Part shown: positions 1 through 10,115 of the stretch, one piece after another
Numbering within the stretch: the stretch's first letter is position 1
How the letters are laid out: each line of letters begins with the position of its first letter
Origin: Hygrocybe punicea
Lineage: Eukaryota; Basidiomycota; Agaricomycetes; Agaricales; Hygrophoraceae
Direction of reading: 5' to 3'
NCBI GenBank assembly: GCA_963556145.1
Contig: OY744463.1
Location: 4,588,001 to 4,652,000, forward strand
Length of the DNA stretch: 64,000 nucleotides
The notes under the pieces: model-generated
What the model saw: only the letters and a program-made list of their open reading frames with translations
Told to the model about the DNA's origin: nothing
Database searches by the model: none
Translations under genes and position numbers: made by a program

Positions 1-1195
1 TCCTCCTTACTTTGCGTGGTAAGAACCAGTTTTGGCGCTGGGAGTCATGGGCCCTCGTCCTCGGCTTGGTTGCGTTCGCCTTGCTGCAACTGTGGTACCT
101 GCACAAGGCGCTAACGCTGGCCAATCCGACGTTAGTGTGTCCATGTCGGTGTAATTCACTTGCATCTTTATTATTATTGTCATTGATGATTCCTTTCCAT
201 CAGCGGCTTTCTGTTTCTATAACCTGTCTTCAATTGTCAATGGCCTCGTGTATTTTGACCAATTCGCATTGATACCCCTAACTCATCTCGCTTTCGTCAT
301 AGTAGGCATTGTAATTCTGCTCGGAGGGGTGTGGGTCGTGAGCATCCAGTCAGGAGAAGACGGCGTAGACGTGGGAACGTGGGCGGAAGGGGATGAGGGA
401 GCCATATCCGATGGGGACAGTGAGGAGGGTGATTTTGAAGTACAGAACGGTGACCACGCTGCTGAGATTGTTCGGGAACGAGAAGGAGAGGAGGCAGATA
501 TAGTGGAGAACATTTTGTGGAGGCAGCGGGAAAGGAAGAAGAGGGAGACGAGGTCGGAGTCCCACATCATCAGCGTACTGTCCGCGTCGCCGGAGCGAGC
601 GGGCTCGATTTTGGGGCACGGGTATCCGAGCACGCGACGCCCGAATCTACCATCGTCGCCATCACCATTGATATCTCGTTCACGCTCCACGTCCCCGCGC
701 CCGCGCATGGGTGGGTCGAGGTGGCGGAGGCCGATACTCGACGGGCATCCGTATGTCGCGCAAGCACAAACATTCGCGGGTTCTCTGGCGCGCCCGGGGC
801 AGCACTCTCGGCCGCATTCGCAGGTGTCTGTTTCAGCGATCGGGCCTGGGTTCCATATTGGGCTATCGCCGCTGAGCCCAGGATTCGTGATCATGCCGCA
901 GAGGCGGCGTATTAGTGGGTTATGGGTGGGTGCGGGGGATGGGCCTGCTACTGGGAACAGAAGGGACTCCAGGACTGAGGTGGGGAGGAGAAGGACTGTT
1001 AGCGAGGGGGATTTGAGGAGGCAGGCGAGCGTGCTCGAGCAAGAAGGTGAGGACACGGAGCAGGATGCGGGCGATGGTATTAGCGTCGTTGAGGTTGGAC
1101 GTGACGATGTGAGTGAGCAGGGAAAGGGAAAGGGAAAGGGGAGGAAAGGAAAGCTGAGGTGGGGGTGGTTGAAAAAATTGATGCGAAGGAGATGA
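1..1195 (+). CDS. NIPA-type (DUF803) magnesium transporter, 3' part
   Basis: The reading frame is open at the left edge, so the 5' exons lie outside the window. Two exons are seen, joined by an intron at 145-203 (donor GTCGGT, acceptor CAG). The joined protein has transmembrane helices and the stretch NPTLVCPSAFCFYNLSS followed by NGLVYFDQ, which is characteristic of the NIPA/DUF803 family of membrane magnesium transporters. After the last helix (around 285-350) comes a long hydrophilic tail rich in Glu, Arg and Ser, ending in a Lys/Arg-rich segment at 1120-1192. Family membership is secure from the motif; the transported ion is inferred from characterised relatives. The long charged tail is probably cytosolic and typical of fungal members. 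A 257-residue antisense ORF over this exon is a shadow. Confidence 0.85.
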
Positions 1196-1469
1196 TTTTT
1201 CGCTTTTCATCATTCACTGGACTCGACACGCCCGTAGCCACTGCATTCAAGTTAATTCGACTCATAATTCTGAGGAGACATTATTTGGGTGGTGAGAGGA
1301 CGTTCGACATATGCGAAACTTATCCGTGCATCTTATATGGAGAAAAAGGTGAAGAAAAATTAGTCACGGGAACTCCCGAGCTGCATAGTTTCAGGTGGCT
1401 TTTCCCAGGCCAAAAACAAGTGATGACCAAATACTTGTAAATAATCTTCAGCTACGATCTTACAACGCA

Positions 1470-2234
1470 ATGGCTGAACAAGTGGGTCTCAAGGAATTTC
1501 AGCGTTACCTCCAGCTCCCCCCTGACCTGTCTAAATTAATCAGGTCGAGAAGGCATTCCAAAAGCAACATTTGTTCCAAAATGCCAAGGCGCGCGGTGCG
1601 TCGTATCACCGCCTTCTCGGGAATTCACTGTGGTGGACTCTAATGGTCTGGAAATAACATGCATTAGGCGGAAAGAAAATTGCAACCAAGGAAAAGCGAT
1701 GGTACAAGGATGTCGGTCTTGGCTTCAAAACACCGGCAGAAGCAATCAATGGCACTTACATTGGTGTGTCACGGGCTGATCGGTTCACAACTGGAGGTGT
1801 TGAAGTGCTTATGCAAAATAGACAAGAAGTGCCCTTTCACTGGCGATGTTTCCATCCGTGGCCGTATTCTGACCGGCAAGGTCGTCTCCACGAAAATGAC
1901 CCGTACAATTATAATCCGACGCGATTACTTGCACTACATTCCGAAATATAGTGCGTAGGATTCCTCCACGATATCCATCAGCTATACCTGACTCCAATTC
2001 AGATCGGTATGAGAAAAGACATAAAAATTTGGCCGTTCATGTCTCGCCCGCTTTCCGCGTTGAGATCGGCGATGTTGTGACCGTTGGTATGCCGCACATT
2101 GTTACCTAATGTCTGACTTTTGTTCCCTGATTTCCACGTCAGGTCAATGTCGGCCTCTCTCAAAAACTGTGCGGTTCAACGTATTGCGGGTATCGAAGAG
2201 TAAGGCGTCAGCGAAGTCATTTGGCAAGTTCTAG
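1470..2234 (+). CDS. RPS11: 40S ribosomal protein S11 (uS17)
   Basis: Six exons: 1470-1481, 1544-1595, 1668-1763, 1822-1950, 2003-2086 and 2143-2234, all GT-AG and all in phase, giving 154 residues, the usual length of eukaryotic uS17. The first exon has only four codons (MAEQ), so no long ORF reveals the gene. Recognisable blocks are VEKAFQKQ at the N-terminus, [54 protein letters not shown] and the C-terminal [13 protein letters not shown]. The protein binds 18S rRNA in the small subunit body. High intron density with a tiny first exon is common in fungal ribosomal protein genes. Every exon join preserves the frame, which argues against a pseudogene. Confidence 0.95.
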
Positions 2235-2563
2235 GGAGGCACATGTATTTTCCTACCATCTCTACGCCGTATGTTTGCATGCAAATGATCAGCATTATGC
2301 CTCCGACTCCAAGATCATTGCCGAGACCACTGGCATGAGACCAAACATGTATCTACAACGAGCTCATAAGCAGTGCTAGACCCTGATTTCCCGACCTCCT
2401 ACTATTGAGTATTATCCGCTCCCCCTAAGAAACAGGACGTTACTCTGCATTCAACCCCTCATCGTTAAAACTGGCGCCTACTCTCCTTTCCGTCTTCACT
2501 TCCAGGCTCAGTAAATCCAGGGCTCAATCTCCTCAACGAGGTGCGCCTTCGTCTCCAACCTTA
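2235..2563. other. intergenic, RPS11 to PPZ-type phosphatase
   Basis: About 330 bases with 3' flank of RPS11 and the upstream region of the phosphatase. Pyrimidine-rich stretches lie before 2520, as usual for fungal promoters. No gene or clear motif was recognised. Confidence 0.5.
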
Positions 2564-4223
2564 ATGGGTCAACAACAGTCCAGGAAGACGAAAAAGGGCC
2601 TGAAAGACAAGGAGAAGGATGTTGCAGACTCTCTTCCAAATTCAATCGGTGATGATACAAACGAGAATACTCTTCAAGGCCTCCCTCGCGCGACAGGCTC
2701 CTCGATGAGCCATGTCTCTGACACGACTCCACCAGACTCTGCCAATGGAGCTCCCTCAATTAGTATATCGGATCCCGAAGGCATTCCAGTTTTACCCAAT
2801 ACGAATGACTCTCGAACACCTGTATCTTCTCGAACACCTTCATCCTCTTCACACGATCGGTCACAACCTGTAGCCGCACCCTCTCCCTCTTCACCACCTC
2901 CACAATCTCCGAGAACGACTTCCGCCCCTCTCGACGTCCCCGTTGCACCTACCATTTTAGCCAACTCGGGTACCCCAGGGTCGACGGGCAGTAGTTTTCC
3001 TCAAGGAAACGAGCCGGCCGGAAATGGAGCAGGCAAGGAGAAGATGAAGCAACTTGATGTCGATGATATGATACAGCGGCTTTTGGAGGTTGGATACACT
3101 GGAAAAGTTAGCAAATCTTTGTGCTTAAAGAACGCGGAAGTCCTCGCCGTATGCCAAGCAGCTCGCGACGTCTTCCTCACTCAGCCTACCTTGATCGAGT
3201 TGTCACCCCCAGTGAAGATCGTAGGAGATGTGCATGGGCAATACTCGGACCTCATTCGATTGTTTGAAATGTGCGGATTCCCCCCAGCCGCCAATTATCT
3301 TTTCCTTGGTGATTACGTCGACAGAGGGAAACAGAGTCTCGAAACTATCCTGCTTCTGCTATGTTACAAAATCAAGTACCCGGAGAATTTTTTCTTGCTA
3401 CGTGGAAACCATGAATGCGCGAATGTGACTAGGGGTAAGCTTGTTTACTAACTAATCATATCGTTGCAATAATTCCTATCACCCCAGTGTATGGCTTTTA
3501 TGACGAATGCAAACGAAGATGTAACATCAAGACGTGGAAGACATTTATTGACGTTTTCAACTGTCTGCCTATCGCTGCTATCGTAGCATCCAAAATATTC
3601 TGTGTACATGGTGGACTCTCTCCTTCACTTCAGTCGATGGACGATATAAAACGAATACAACGACCCTCAGACGTGCCTGATTATGGCCTTTTAAATGACC
3701 TCCTGTGGTCAGACCCATCCGATACCGCTCTAGATTGGGAAGACAACGAGCGAGGTGTCAGTTATTGCTTCGGGAAGGGCATTGTCAATGATTTTCTACT
3801 TCGGTATGACATGGATCTGATATGTCGGGCACATATGGTGGTGGAAGATGGTTACGAGTTCTGGAATGAGCGAACACTGGTTACCGTTTTTAGTGCTCCT
3901 AATTATTGTGGCGGTAAGTCACTAGCTGCCTTCATGATTGATGTCGATGTCGATTCAATATCCCAACCAGAGTTCGATAATTATGGCGCATGCATGAGGT
4001 CCCTTCATGTTCCCTCGAACATAACTCAGGATCTAACCCATTTCATTCATTTAGTGTATCGGAGGAACTACTATGCGCTTTCGAGTTGCTCAAGCCCTTG
4101 GACGGAGCAGCATTGCGAAAAGAGATGACAAAAGCAAAGCGGAAGAGGTATATATGTTCACGAATGGTCATCCATATGACATTGACCACTACGTTTGTCA
4201 GCCTAATGGCCACGGCGACTTGA
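2564..4223 (+). CDS. PPZ1: Ser/Thr protein phosphatase PPZ (PP1-like, N-extended)
   Basis: Exons 2564-3434, 3488-3913, 3971-3998 and 4055-4223, about 497 residues. Residues 1-160 are a Ser/Pro/Thr-rich extension starting MGQQQSRK, a plausible N-myristoylation site as in yeast Ppz1. The rest is a PP1-like catalytic domain with the metal and active-site motifs GDVHGQ, GDYVDRG, RGNHE and later SAPNYCG. The combination of myristoylated Ser-rich extension and PP1 core defines the fungal PPZ class, which controls potassium/sodium homeostasis and cell-wall integrity in yeast; that role is inferred here. The C-terminus is uncertain: 4148-4201 could be a 54-nt intron without stop codons, and both versions end at the same stop. 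The gene is convergent with the next one. Confidence 0.9.
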
Positions 4224-4672
4224 CGGCCTTGGTGCGAGACGTGGGTGATCGAGGTGTGGTCCCTGTACCGCATTTGAGATGATCTGCGTATATTTGCCGG
4301 TGACCACAGACCTCCACGACTTTCAAAGACGACGTTCAACGGTTCAACGGCCAAGCCATTCTCTTCATCGATAACGATTTGCTTTCTGCGCTGCGCTGCA
4401 TATATATATTCGTCCCCGCTTCTCCACCCTTCCGAATTGATCTGGGTTTCTTGGATTGTCTGTATAGTTATATATCTCTGGGGTAATACTCTTTCTCTGA
4501 TGAAGTTTTTACTTGCTCGTCTCTTACTTGTACATTGTAACCAGCGGGTCACCTTCATTTGGAAAACTTCAAACAGGCCTTTTTTTAGAAAAAAAAATTG
4601 TTCTGGGAAAGTGTTGTTTCCTCATTATTTCGCTAATCAACCGGCAACTTTGCCTTGCGGAATCGTTGTCAA
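4224..4672. other. intergenic between convergent genes
   Basis: About 450 bases separating the 3' ends of the phosphatase and the EamA-like transporter. It contains a short TA run near 4400 and A/T-rich 3'-UTR-like sequence near 4580. No gene recognised. Confidence 0.5.
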
Positions 4673-6082
4673 TCACCTGTTATTGAACATGTCATATGCC
4701 AAGACGCCAAATGCTGCAATAATGACACCAGAGCCGACCAAGCTCCAAACAGTGACAGAATCAGCACCACCACCGAGTAGAACGTCCGAAAGGAAGACAA
4801 GGACGATCGTAAGCAGGTTTCCAACCGAAGTGATGATGGGTCCCCATACCCCTAGGAGGATCTCGGAGAGACTTAGCAAAACGGCCGAACGAGTACGACT
4901 TCGCTCACCATGAAACCGGCATTGAAGATAACGCCAGAGAGTGCGATACCGGCAATGGCGCCGACAGTGGCGGCGTTGGTAGGAAGCGAAAAACGCTCTA
5001 TATCAAGATAGTGAAGAATTGGAAATGGGATCCAGAGGACCAATAATGTACATAAACCAATGCCCGAAGTTACCAGATTGGGGTGAAGGCCGAATGGTGG
5101 AGGATAAACAGAGTCCTCATTAATAGGTGACTCGTGTTGCGTATCCGCGTTTGGTGCTTCAGCGGAAGGAATTTGAGCGTAGGCACCTTCAAAATCCATT
5201 TCGGGGTCCGATGGCAGGGCGACGTATTTTTTGTACAGGACTTGATACAGTGCACTTGCAACTGATCCCAAAAGTGTTAAAAGGTCTCCAAGGAGCGGGG
5301 CGGTTGGTTTGGCTCGGGCACGATGCCCGTCCGGAGGCACCGTTGCAAAGCCGGCCTTGTCTAGACCGGACGAGGTACTTCCGCCATACACGACAGCGAC
5401 GACGCCCAGGGTCGCAAAGGTGACGGCCACCAACTTGAGAGGCTCCCACTTGTAACCAAACACGTTGACGGCGATTAAGTAAGCGAAAAATGCGTTTGTG
5501 TTCCAAATTGCTGTTACATCACTGATCCTACAGGGTCCCTGAGGTTACGTTCGTTCGTGAGGTGGAATGGCTTACTTACGAGGCTAATGCTACAGATGCA
5601 AACCAAAACAATGCTGGGAAAGTGATTCCAGCCGCTGAAGCCAGGACCAGTAGCAGGAATTTACGAAGTGGAAATGGAGCGGAGGTCTGGGAAGGTGAGA
5701 GGTGTTGTGTGATTGCGTATGAAAGACCGGATACGAGTGCACGAGTTGAATGTTGCTTTGACGCCAAGAGGAACAGAAGGTGTATGGGGAACATGATTAT
5801 AAATGACGAATGAACAAGATAACTGAGGAGAAAGGATCAGTACGAGCAGTTCTTGTTGGCAACCACTCACAAGAGGAAGTATGGATGTCGGAAGCCCAGT
5901 GTAGTTTGAACATACTGGATAAATAATGATGAGAGATTCATGAAAGGAAAAAAAAAAAAAAAAAAAGGCCGTCTTACCTGGCTGAGATGGGTCTCTGTTA
6001 CGAAGGCCAACAGGGTGAGGATAAATAACAACACCGCCCATTTGCCGCCCAGGCCTGGAGCCGTGTTATGTCTGTTGACCAT
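4673..6082 (-). CDS. EamA/SLC35F-like multipass transporter
   Basis: Five exons in minus orientation: 5978-6082, 5871-5914, 5580-5822, 4909-5521 and 4673-4861, all GT-AG, giving about 397 residues. The N-terminus starts at the only in-frame ATG (6082). The order of features is a first helix (WAVLLFILTLLAFVTET), YVQTTLGFRHPYFL, a helix with SSFIIMFPIHLL, then DVTAIWNTNAFFAYLI and FNAGFMILLGVWGP after splicing. These match the SLC35F5/yeast Thi74-YML018C branch of the drug/metabolite transporter superfamily. The substrate is unknown; Thi74 relatives sit in vacuolar or mitochondrial membranes. A run of about 20 A's at 5949-5966 lies inside intron 1 and serves as its pyrimidine tract on the coding strand. 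Confidence 0.85.
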
Positions 6083-6246
6083 GGAATCGTGCAAGCCCAA
6101 AGCTTGTTTGAAGTGAAAGTGAAGCCTGTGCGTTCTCCGAGGTCTGAGTGACTTCAAGACGGATCCAAAGCCGCATCAGTTTTCAAGGGTGGGCACGTGC
6201 AAGTCGCCAGGTCTCCACAACTAATACCTTCAACCATTATAATAAA
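6083..6246. promoter_or_regulatory. divergent promoter, transporter and bL36m
   Basis: The start codons of the minus-strand transporter (6082) and the plus-strand mitochondrial bL36 (6247) are only 164 bases apart, so both promoters must share this interval. No specific element was identified. Confidence 0.6.
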
Positions 6247-6554
6247 ATGATACTTCGCGCACTGCTGGCATCCACAAGACCACTCCTTTCACGGTTCCGC
6301 CCACTCCAGACACACCATCATCCTCGCCATGTTGCTCCTGGTACTCTGCGGGCACCTGCTTTGACACGGGGCATGAAAGTTCGGTCGTCGGTCAAAGTCA
6401 TGTGCGACGGCTGCAGCATTGTCAAACGCAAAGGAAGGGTCTACATTGTCTGCTCAAAAAATCCAAAACACAAACAGGTATGTCCTCGTATTGTCGAGAC
6501 TCTTCTTCCGTGGTGCCGTTTTGACGGGGACAAACGTTGCAGCGTCAAGGATAG
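6247..6554 (+). CDS. RTC6: mitochondrial ribosomal protein bL36m
   Basis: Two exons, 6247-6477 and 6543-6554, joined by a 65-nt GT-AG intron; the second exon encodes only RQG and the stop. The 80-residue product has an N-terminal basic, Ser/Arg-rich presequence of about 43 residues, consistent with mitochondrial import, then the compact bL36 domain beginning [14 protein letters not shown]. The zinc ligands C-x2-C, C and H are all present, and the spliced C-terminus NPKHKQRQG is the classic bL36 ending. Reading through the intron would replace that ending by an unrelated tail, which makes the splice convincing. The protein belongs to the large mitoribosomal subunit. Confidence 0.93.
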
Positions 6555-6604
6555 CTAGCCGCTTCGAAAAAGAAAGTTTATGATTATGGTCGGACACATT
6601 AATA

Positions 6605-7333
6605 TTATTCGATAGGTTTATCACCGTGGCCTCGAACCCACATCTGGAATTCGTACTCAACCCCATTTTCTTCTTGCATGCCTTCCGGCACCGCAAACTC
6701 TACCCATGCCTCCAAATCCGCATGTGATGACCGCTTCCACTCGACAACCACCCCATCGATCGCCGTTGTCTCTGCTAACAAGTCCGGCATGAATACGTCA
6801 CACTGTTCAAAAGCGGGCGAGATGATTCGTGTGAGCAGTATGCGATCCACGAAGGCTGCTTGCGACGCCAACGGGAGCGCAAGAAAGTCACAGTAGAGTG
6901 AGGCTCCGCCAATGACGAATCCTCTGTGGATAGTCGTGGTATTTGAGATTCGCTTTATTGCGGAATGCAAGTCAGAGTGAAGGTGCACTGGCGCCGACGG
7001 TGAGCTTGATCCTGGTGGTAGCCTGTTTATTAATTAAATGCGCCGTCAATGCCATGTCCCTCGTCAACGAGCAAATGAGCTTCAACCCTACAATTGATAG
7101 TCTGTATTTCTGCTGACGACAATGTTTACGCGCTTGGACAATGGTTTGAAACTTTCTGGGATGCTTTCCCATGTCTTCCTGCCCATAATTACTGCGTTCA
7201 TGCTTGCATCCGGGGCATTGGAGGTGACACGTTTGAAGTACGCCATCTCCCTGGGGAGGCGCCATGGCAGTCGTGACTTCTGACCGATACCGTTGGTTTT
7301 GGTCGCAGCAACGATGAGGGTAAGACGGGACAT
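6605..7333 (-). CDS. DFR1: dihydrofolate reductase
   Basis: Exons 7092-7333 and 6605-7022 with a 69-nt intron; the product is about 219 residues, typical for fungal DHFR. The N-terminus MSRLTLIVAATKTNGIGQ is the first strand and loop. LPWRLPREMAYFK carries the substrate-binding region, VIMGRKTWESIP the NADPH-binding MGRKTW motif, and FVIGGASLY the second dinucleotide motif. The enzyme reduces dihydrofolate to tetrahydrofolate using NADPH. Splicing at 7091/7023 gives a continuous chain through LPPGSSSPSAPVHLHSDL, whereas unspliced reading stops directly after the first exon. The gene lies head-to-tail behind the flavin-reductase-like gene on the same strand, 150 bases downstream. Confidence 0.93.
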
Positions 7334-7484
7334 TTCTGTCGTATTAGACTTTACGGCTTTCCCCCTTTCACAAGCAAAGGGACAATTTCGTTGCAGGATC
7401 AGCCAAAAGTAGGCAATTAACAAATTATTGTTCACGATGTAAGGTCGTTTATCTTGCACCATCTGTTCCAGATCTCGAAGAACA

Positions 7485-8334
7485 TCAAGTACTGTATTCT
7501 TCAAGTTGCTTCGCCTCCGTTGTCTCCGCCAGTGCATCTTTCTTCTGGTCCTGTTGCATGTCTCCACCAAGGACACCCATGCTCACAGTGTCATCGGGCA
7601 TCATCGGCACGCGCATCTCAAAAACCTTTTCGATGTGCGTGTACTGGTGGTAGCCAAGACGAGCTATCGGGGATGCCTTAAGGACATCAAAGAGCTACAA
7701 ACACCATGGTTCATTGTGTAATAGTTGTTGGAGTTGGGGAGAAGCTTACCCCGTCGTCTGTGATGTATTCGCCTTTGACATGGATGCCGACAACTCTGCC
7801 GATCACGATATCGGAATGGCCGACCAAGGAGTTTCCTGGGATACGGACGATAGAGTGGACCTTGCATTCAAACTGCACAGGCGACTCTGCCACACGTGGA
7901 GGGCGGACGAGTTTGCTTTTGGCCTTCGTTACACCGGCAATGGGGAATTCATCGTCCCATGACTCTAGAGATGACGCATTTACCGCCTCCCTGGTCTCAT
8001 AGCTGCGCAACAGTTTAGTGGATACCGGAAGGGTCAGCAGGAGAGCAGCTCACGTTGCCATGTTCCAGACAAACTCGTTGGTATCGATGCAGTTGACTAC
8101 GGTGTCTTTGCTGCGGCCTTTGTAAACGGATTGATGACCGACGAAGAGGATGGTTGGAGGATCAAAGGAGACATTGTTGAACTGGCTGAAAGGCGCCAGG
8201 TTGTCCTGGCCAGTCTTGCTTGTCGTGCTGATCCAGCCGATCGGACGAGGGATGACGAAGCTTTTGAATGGATCGTGAGGCAATCCTGATCGCTCACCCT
8301 TGGGCGGCTGGTAGAAAATATCGGCGTGAGGCAT
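7485..8334 (-). CDS. flavin reductase-like (FMN-binding split barrel) protein
   Basis: Three exons, 8054-8334, 7750-8002 and 7485-7694, giving about 247 residues. The N-terminus has KSFVIPRPIGWIST followed by NLAPFSQFN and PPTILFV, and the second exon gives NMATYETREAVNASS. These are signatures of the flavoprotein family that binds FMN in a split barrel (flavin reductase-like domain, PF01613). Members reduce or bind FMN, often without a known partner; the substrate here is unknown. The third exon encodes LARLGYHQYTHIEK-like sequence with a hydrophilic C-terminus. Each splice restores the frame exactly. It is transcribed in the same direction as DHFR and divergently from the SnoaL-like gene. 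Confidence 0.85.
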
Positions 8335-8651
8335 TGCGATGGTGGCGTAAAACCTGAAATGAAGATGGGGAGGTGATTTATCGGGATGGGTTGAACATGA
8401 AGGAACACCGCTCTTCCATATATACGGCTAACGAGGAGAACGTTGATGTTAGTCGGCCATCGGCCATCCTGAGCAAGACGGCGTTATCAAGCGACTGACC
8501 GTGTCCGACCCAATTTGTAAATGGCCGAGTTTGCTGACACGACCGTGACCGACAGTGAGTAACCGAGGAATTACTACCAGGTATAAATGTCAGCACTGGC
8601 ACACCCTCCAGCAAATTGCACAAAACTTGAACGTCTGCGCACCGCTCCGCC
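8335..8651. promoter_or_regulatory. divergent promoter region
   Basis: 317 bases between the divergent starts at 8334 (flavin reductase-like) and 8652 (SnoaL-like). A small palindromic GGCCATCGGCCAT run sits near 8455. No other element was identified. Confidence 0.5.
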
Positions 8652-9149
8652 ATGTCGATATTCGAACACCAAGGACACTGGGACGATCACTCCCGACAGT
8701 CCCCTGCCCTGAAATTCCTCGAGGGCTACGGAACCAAGGTCGACACATGCGATCTCTCAACCACGCCACCTTCCACGTTCTATGCACCCGATGCAGTCTT
8801 TCACGATACCACCAACAACCTCTACATTGGCGCACCCACGATCTGGGATTGGATGAAGGGCCTTTTCGCGCCCTTCTCCCACATTCACCACGAGGGTGTT
8901 CACTTCCTCGTCGTGCCTCGGCAGGATGGTGCTAGTGTCGTATATGCGGAATTTTTGACAAGGTTTTATTTCCTGGGTGATTCCGAGCCCGTGGAGGTTC
9001 CTCGTTTTTTTGTGTTCATAGTGGGCAAGAGTGAGGGGGGCGAGAGAGAGGGATTTTTAGGATTGCAGATCAGGGAGGTCAGATTATTTTGGGATACAGG
9101 ACTGCTTGAGGCGCATTTGAAGAATCGGCTTGAAGGCCTAGGGTTTTGA
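8652..9149 (+). CDS. SnoaL/NTF2-like small protein, function unknown
   Basis: An intronless gene of 165 codons, one of the few in this window. After an acidic and His-rich N-terminus it contains FLEGYGTKVDTCDLS, FYAPDAVFHDTTNNLYIG and a C-terminal half with alternating hydrophobic residues, VPRFFVFIVGKS and LQIREVRLFWDT. This organisation resembles the NTF2/SnoaL-like cone fold found in many small fungal proteins of unknown role. There are no signal peptide or membrane segments. The fold assignment is an inference from pattern only; ligand and partner are unknown. Confidence 0.65.
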   Translation: MSIFEHQGHWDDHSRQSPALKFLEGYGTKVDTCDLSTTPPSTFYAPDAVFHDTTNNLYIGAPTIWDWMKGLFAPFSHIHHEGVHFLVVPRQDGASVVYAEFLTRFYFLGDSEPVEVPRFFVFIVGKSEGGEREGFLGLQIREVRLFWDTGLLEAHLKNRLEGLGF

Positions 9150-9198
9150 CGTGTACGTCGAGAATAAACATTCAAAGCTACCAAGTACATCTATGTCC

Positions 9199-9964
9199 CT
9201 AGTTCCATTTCTTCCATTCGCTCCCAGCTGGCGGCTTTACCTCTACCTTGGCCTTCTTGACTTCCTCCCAGTTTGTGCTGAGGGTCGTACCTCCGCTCTC
9301 GGAGTAGCTCTTCATCATTGCTCGTTTCGTATCTTCATCTGCATCGCCGTATATCTTCTGGAAGAAGGAATTGACCGTGCTATCGCCAGTGACATTTGGA
9401 TCCTCTTCCGTTGTCTTCTCTTTTTCCGAGGTGAGGATTTCTGTCGTGATACCTTCCCAGTTCTTTTGAGGTTTCACGGCTGACGTTGTGGCTGCAGGGG
9501 GGGCTGCATATGCGAGTGCTTCGGGGTATGTCGTTAGGCTGCGAAAAAAAAAAAACAGGGGGAATAAGGCGGATGCTCACCGTCGGAGCTATCTCCAACC
9601 AGTTCCCCCCATCTTCCAATTGCCGTTTTTGCAAGTCGAATTTCAACTTTGACCTTGCCGACGGTGAAATCACTAGTTTCAGGGTCAATCTGACCTTTCA
9701 GAGGTTCCAATACAAGTGATTTGTCGGCGTGTTCGTATGACAGCTGGGTCACGGTTGGAAGCAGAACGAGTGGTGTTGGGGTTGAATTGGCGTACCTTTC
9801 TTGGGTCAAACTTGACTACCACCTGGGAAGGATCGGCGCTACGATCAAAGACGGATATTGTGACCCTCTCGTCTGTCTCGTAAAATTCGTGTCTACAAAA
9901 GAAACTCGCATGAGAAACGGAATTGCGTGGACAAATTGGCGGTGTGATACCTGGGACTGGCCAT
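9199..9964 (-). CDS. SGT1: SGT1 co-chaperone (CS and SGS domains)
   Basis: Four exons, 9951-9964, 9796-9892, 9581-9743 and 9199-9503, encode about 192 residues. The first exon encodes only MASPR. The CS domain follows directly (RHEFYETDERVTISVF, VVVKFDPRK, then LSYEHADKSLVLEPL and KVEIRLAKTAIGRW), and the SGS domain ends the protein (NWEGIT, VNSFFQKIYGDADEDTKRAMMKSY, GTTLSTNWEEV). SGT1 links HSP90 to SCF ubiquitin ligase and kinetochore assembly. The N-terminal TPR domain found in budding yeast and plant SGT1 is absent. For intron 3 the acceptor TGCAG at 9504-9506 was chosen because a nearer AG gives an immediate stop. Confidence 0.88.
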
Positions 9965-10096
9965 GCTGGATCAAGGGATAATTGGGCCGGGTCGCTTTAT
10001 GTTTGGGAATAGAATTTTCTAGCAATATTAATAGCAAATCGGAAGTCACGAGTCCACACTGTGGCTTTCCTTCGTCAATGAGCTCGCCGACCAACA
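9965..10096. promoter_or_regulatory. divergent promoter, SGT1 and GST-like
   Basis: Only 132 bases separate the starts of SGT1 (9964, minus) and the GST-like gene (10097, plus). Its right end contains the first copy of a 19-bp tandem duplication (10078-10096) that adds an upstream out-of-frame ATG. Confidence 0.6.
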
Positions 10097-10115
10097 ATGA
10101 GCTCGCCGACCAACA
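10078..10115 (+). repeat. 19-bp tandem duplication over a start codon
   Basis: The 19-mer ATGAGCTCGCCGACCAACA occurs twice back to back, at 10078-10096 and 10097-10115. The second copy provides the ATG of the GST-like gene; the first provides an extra ATG in another frame. Confidence 0.95.

Noticed and set aside
283..1056. A 257-residue minus-strand ORF over the NIPA-type gene
   Set aside because: It lies antisense to a clear coding exon with a recognised family; its composition is that of a shadow frame.
1470..2234. Decayed RPS11 pseudogene
   Set aside because: At first only scattered RPS11 pieces are visible, but six exons join in phase with good splice signals to a full-length protein.
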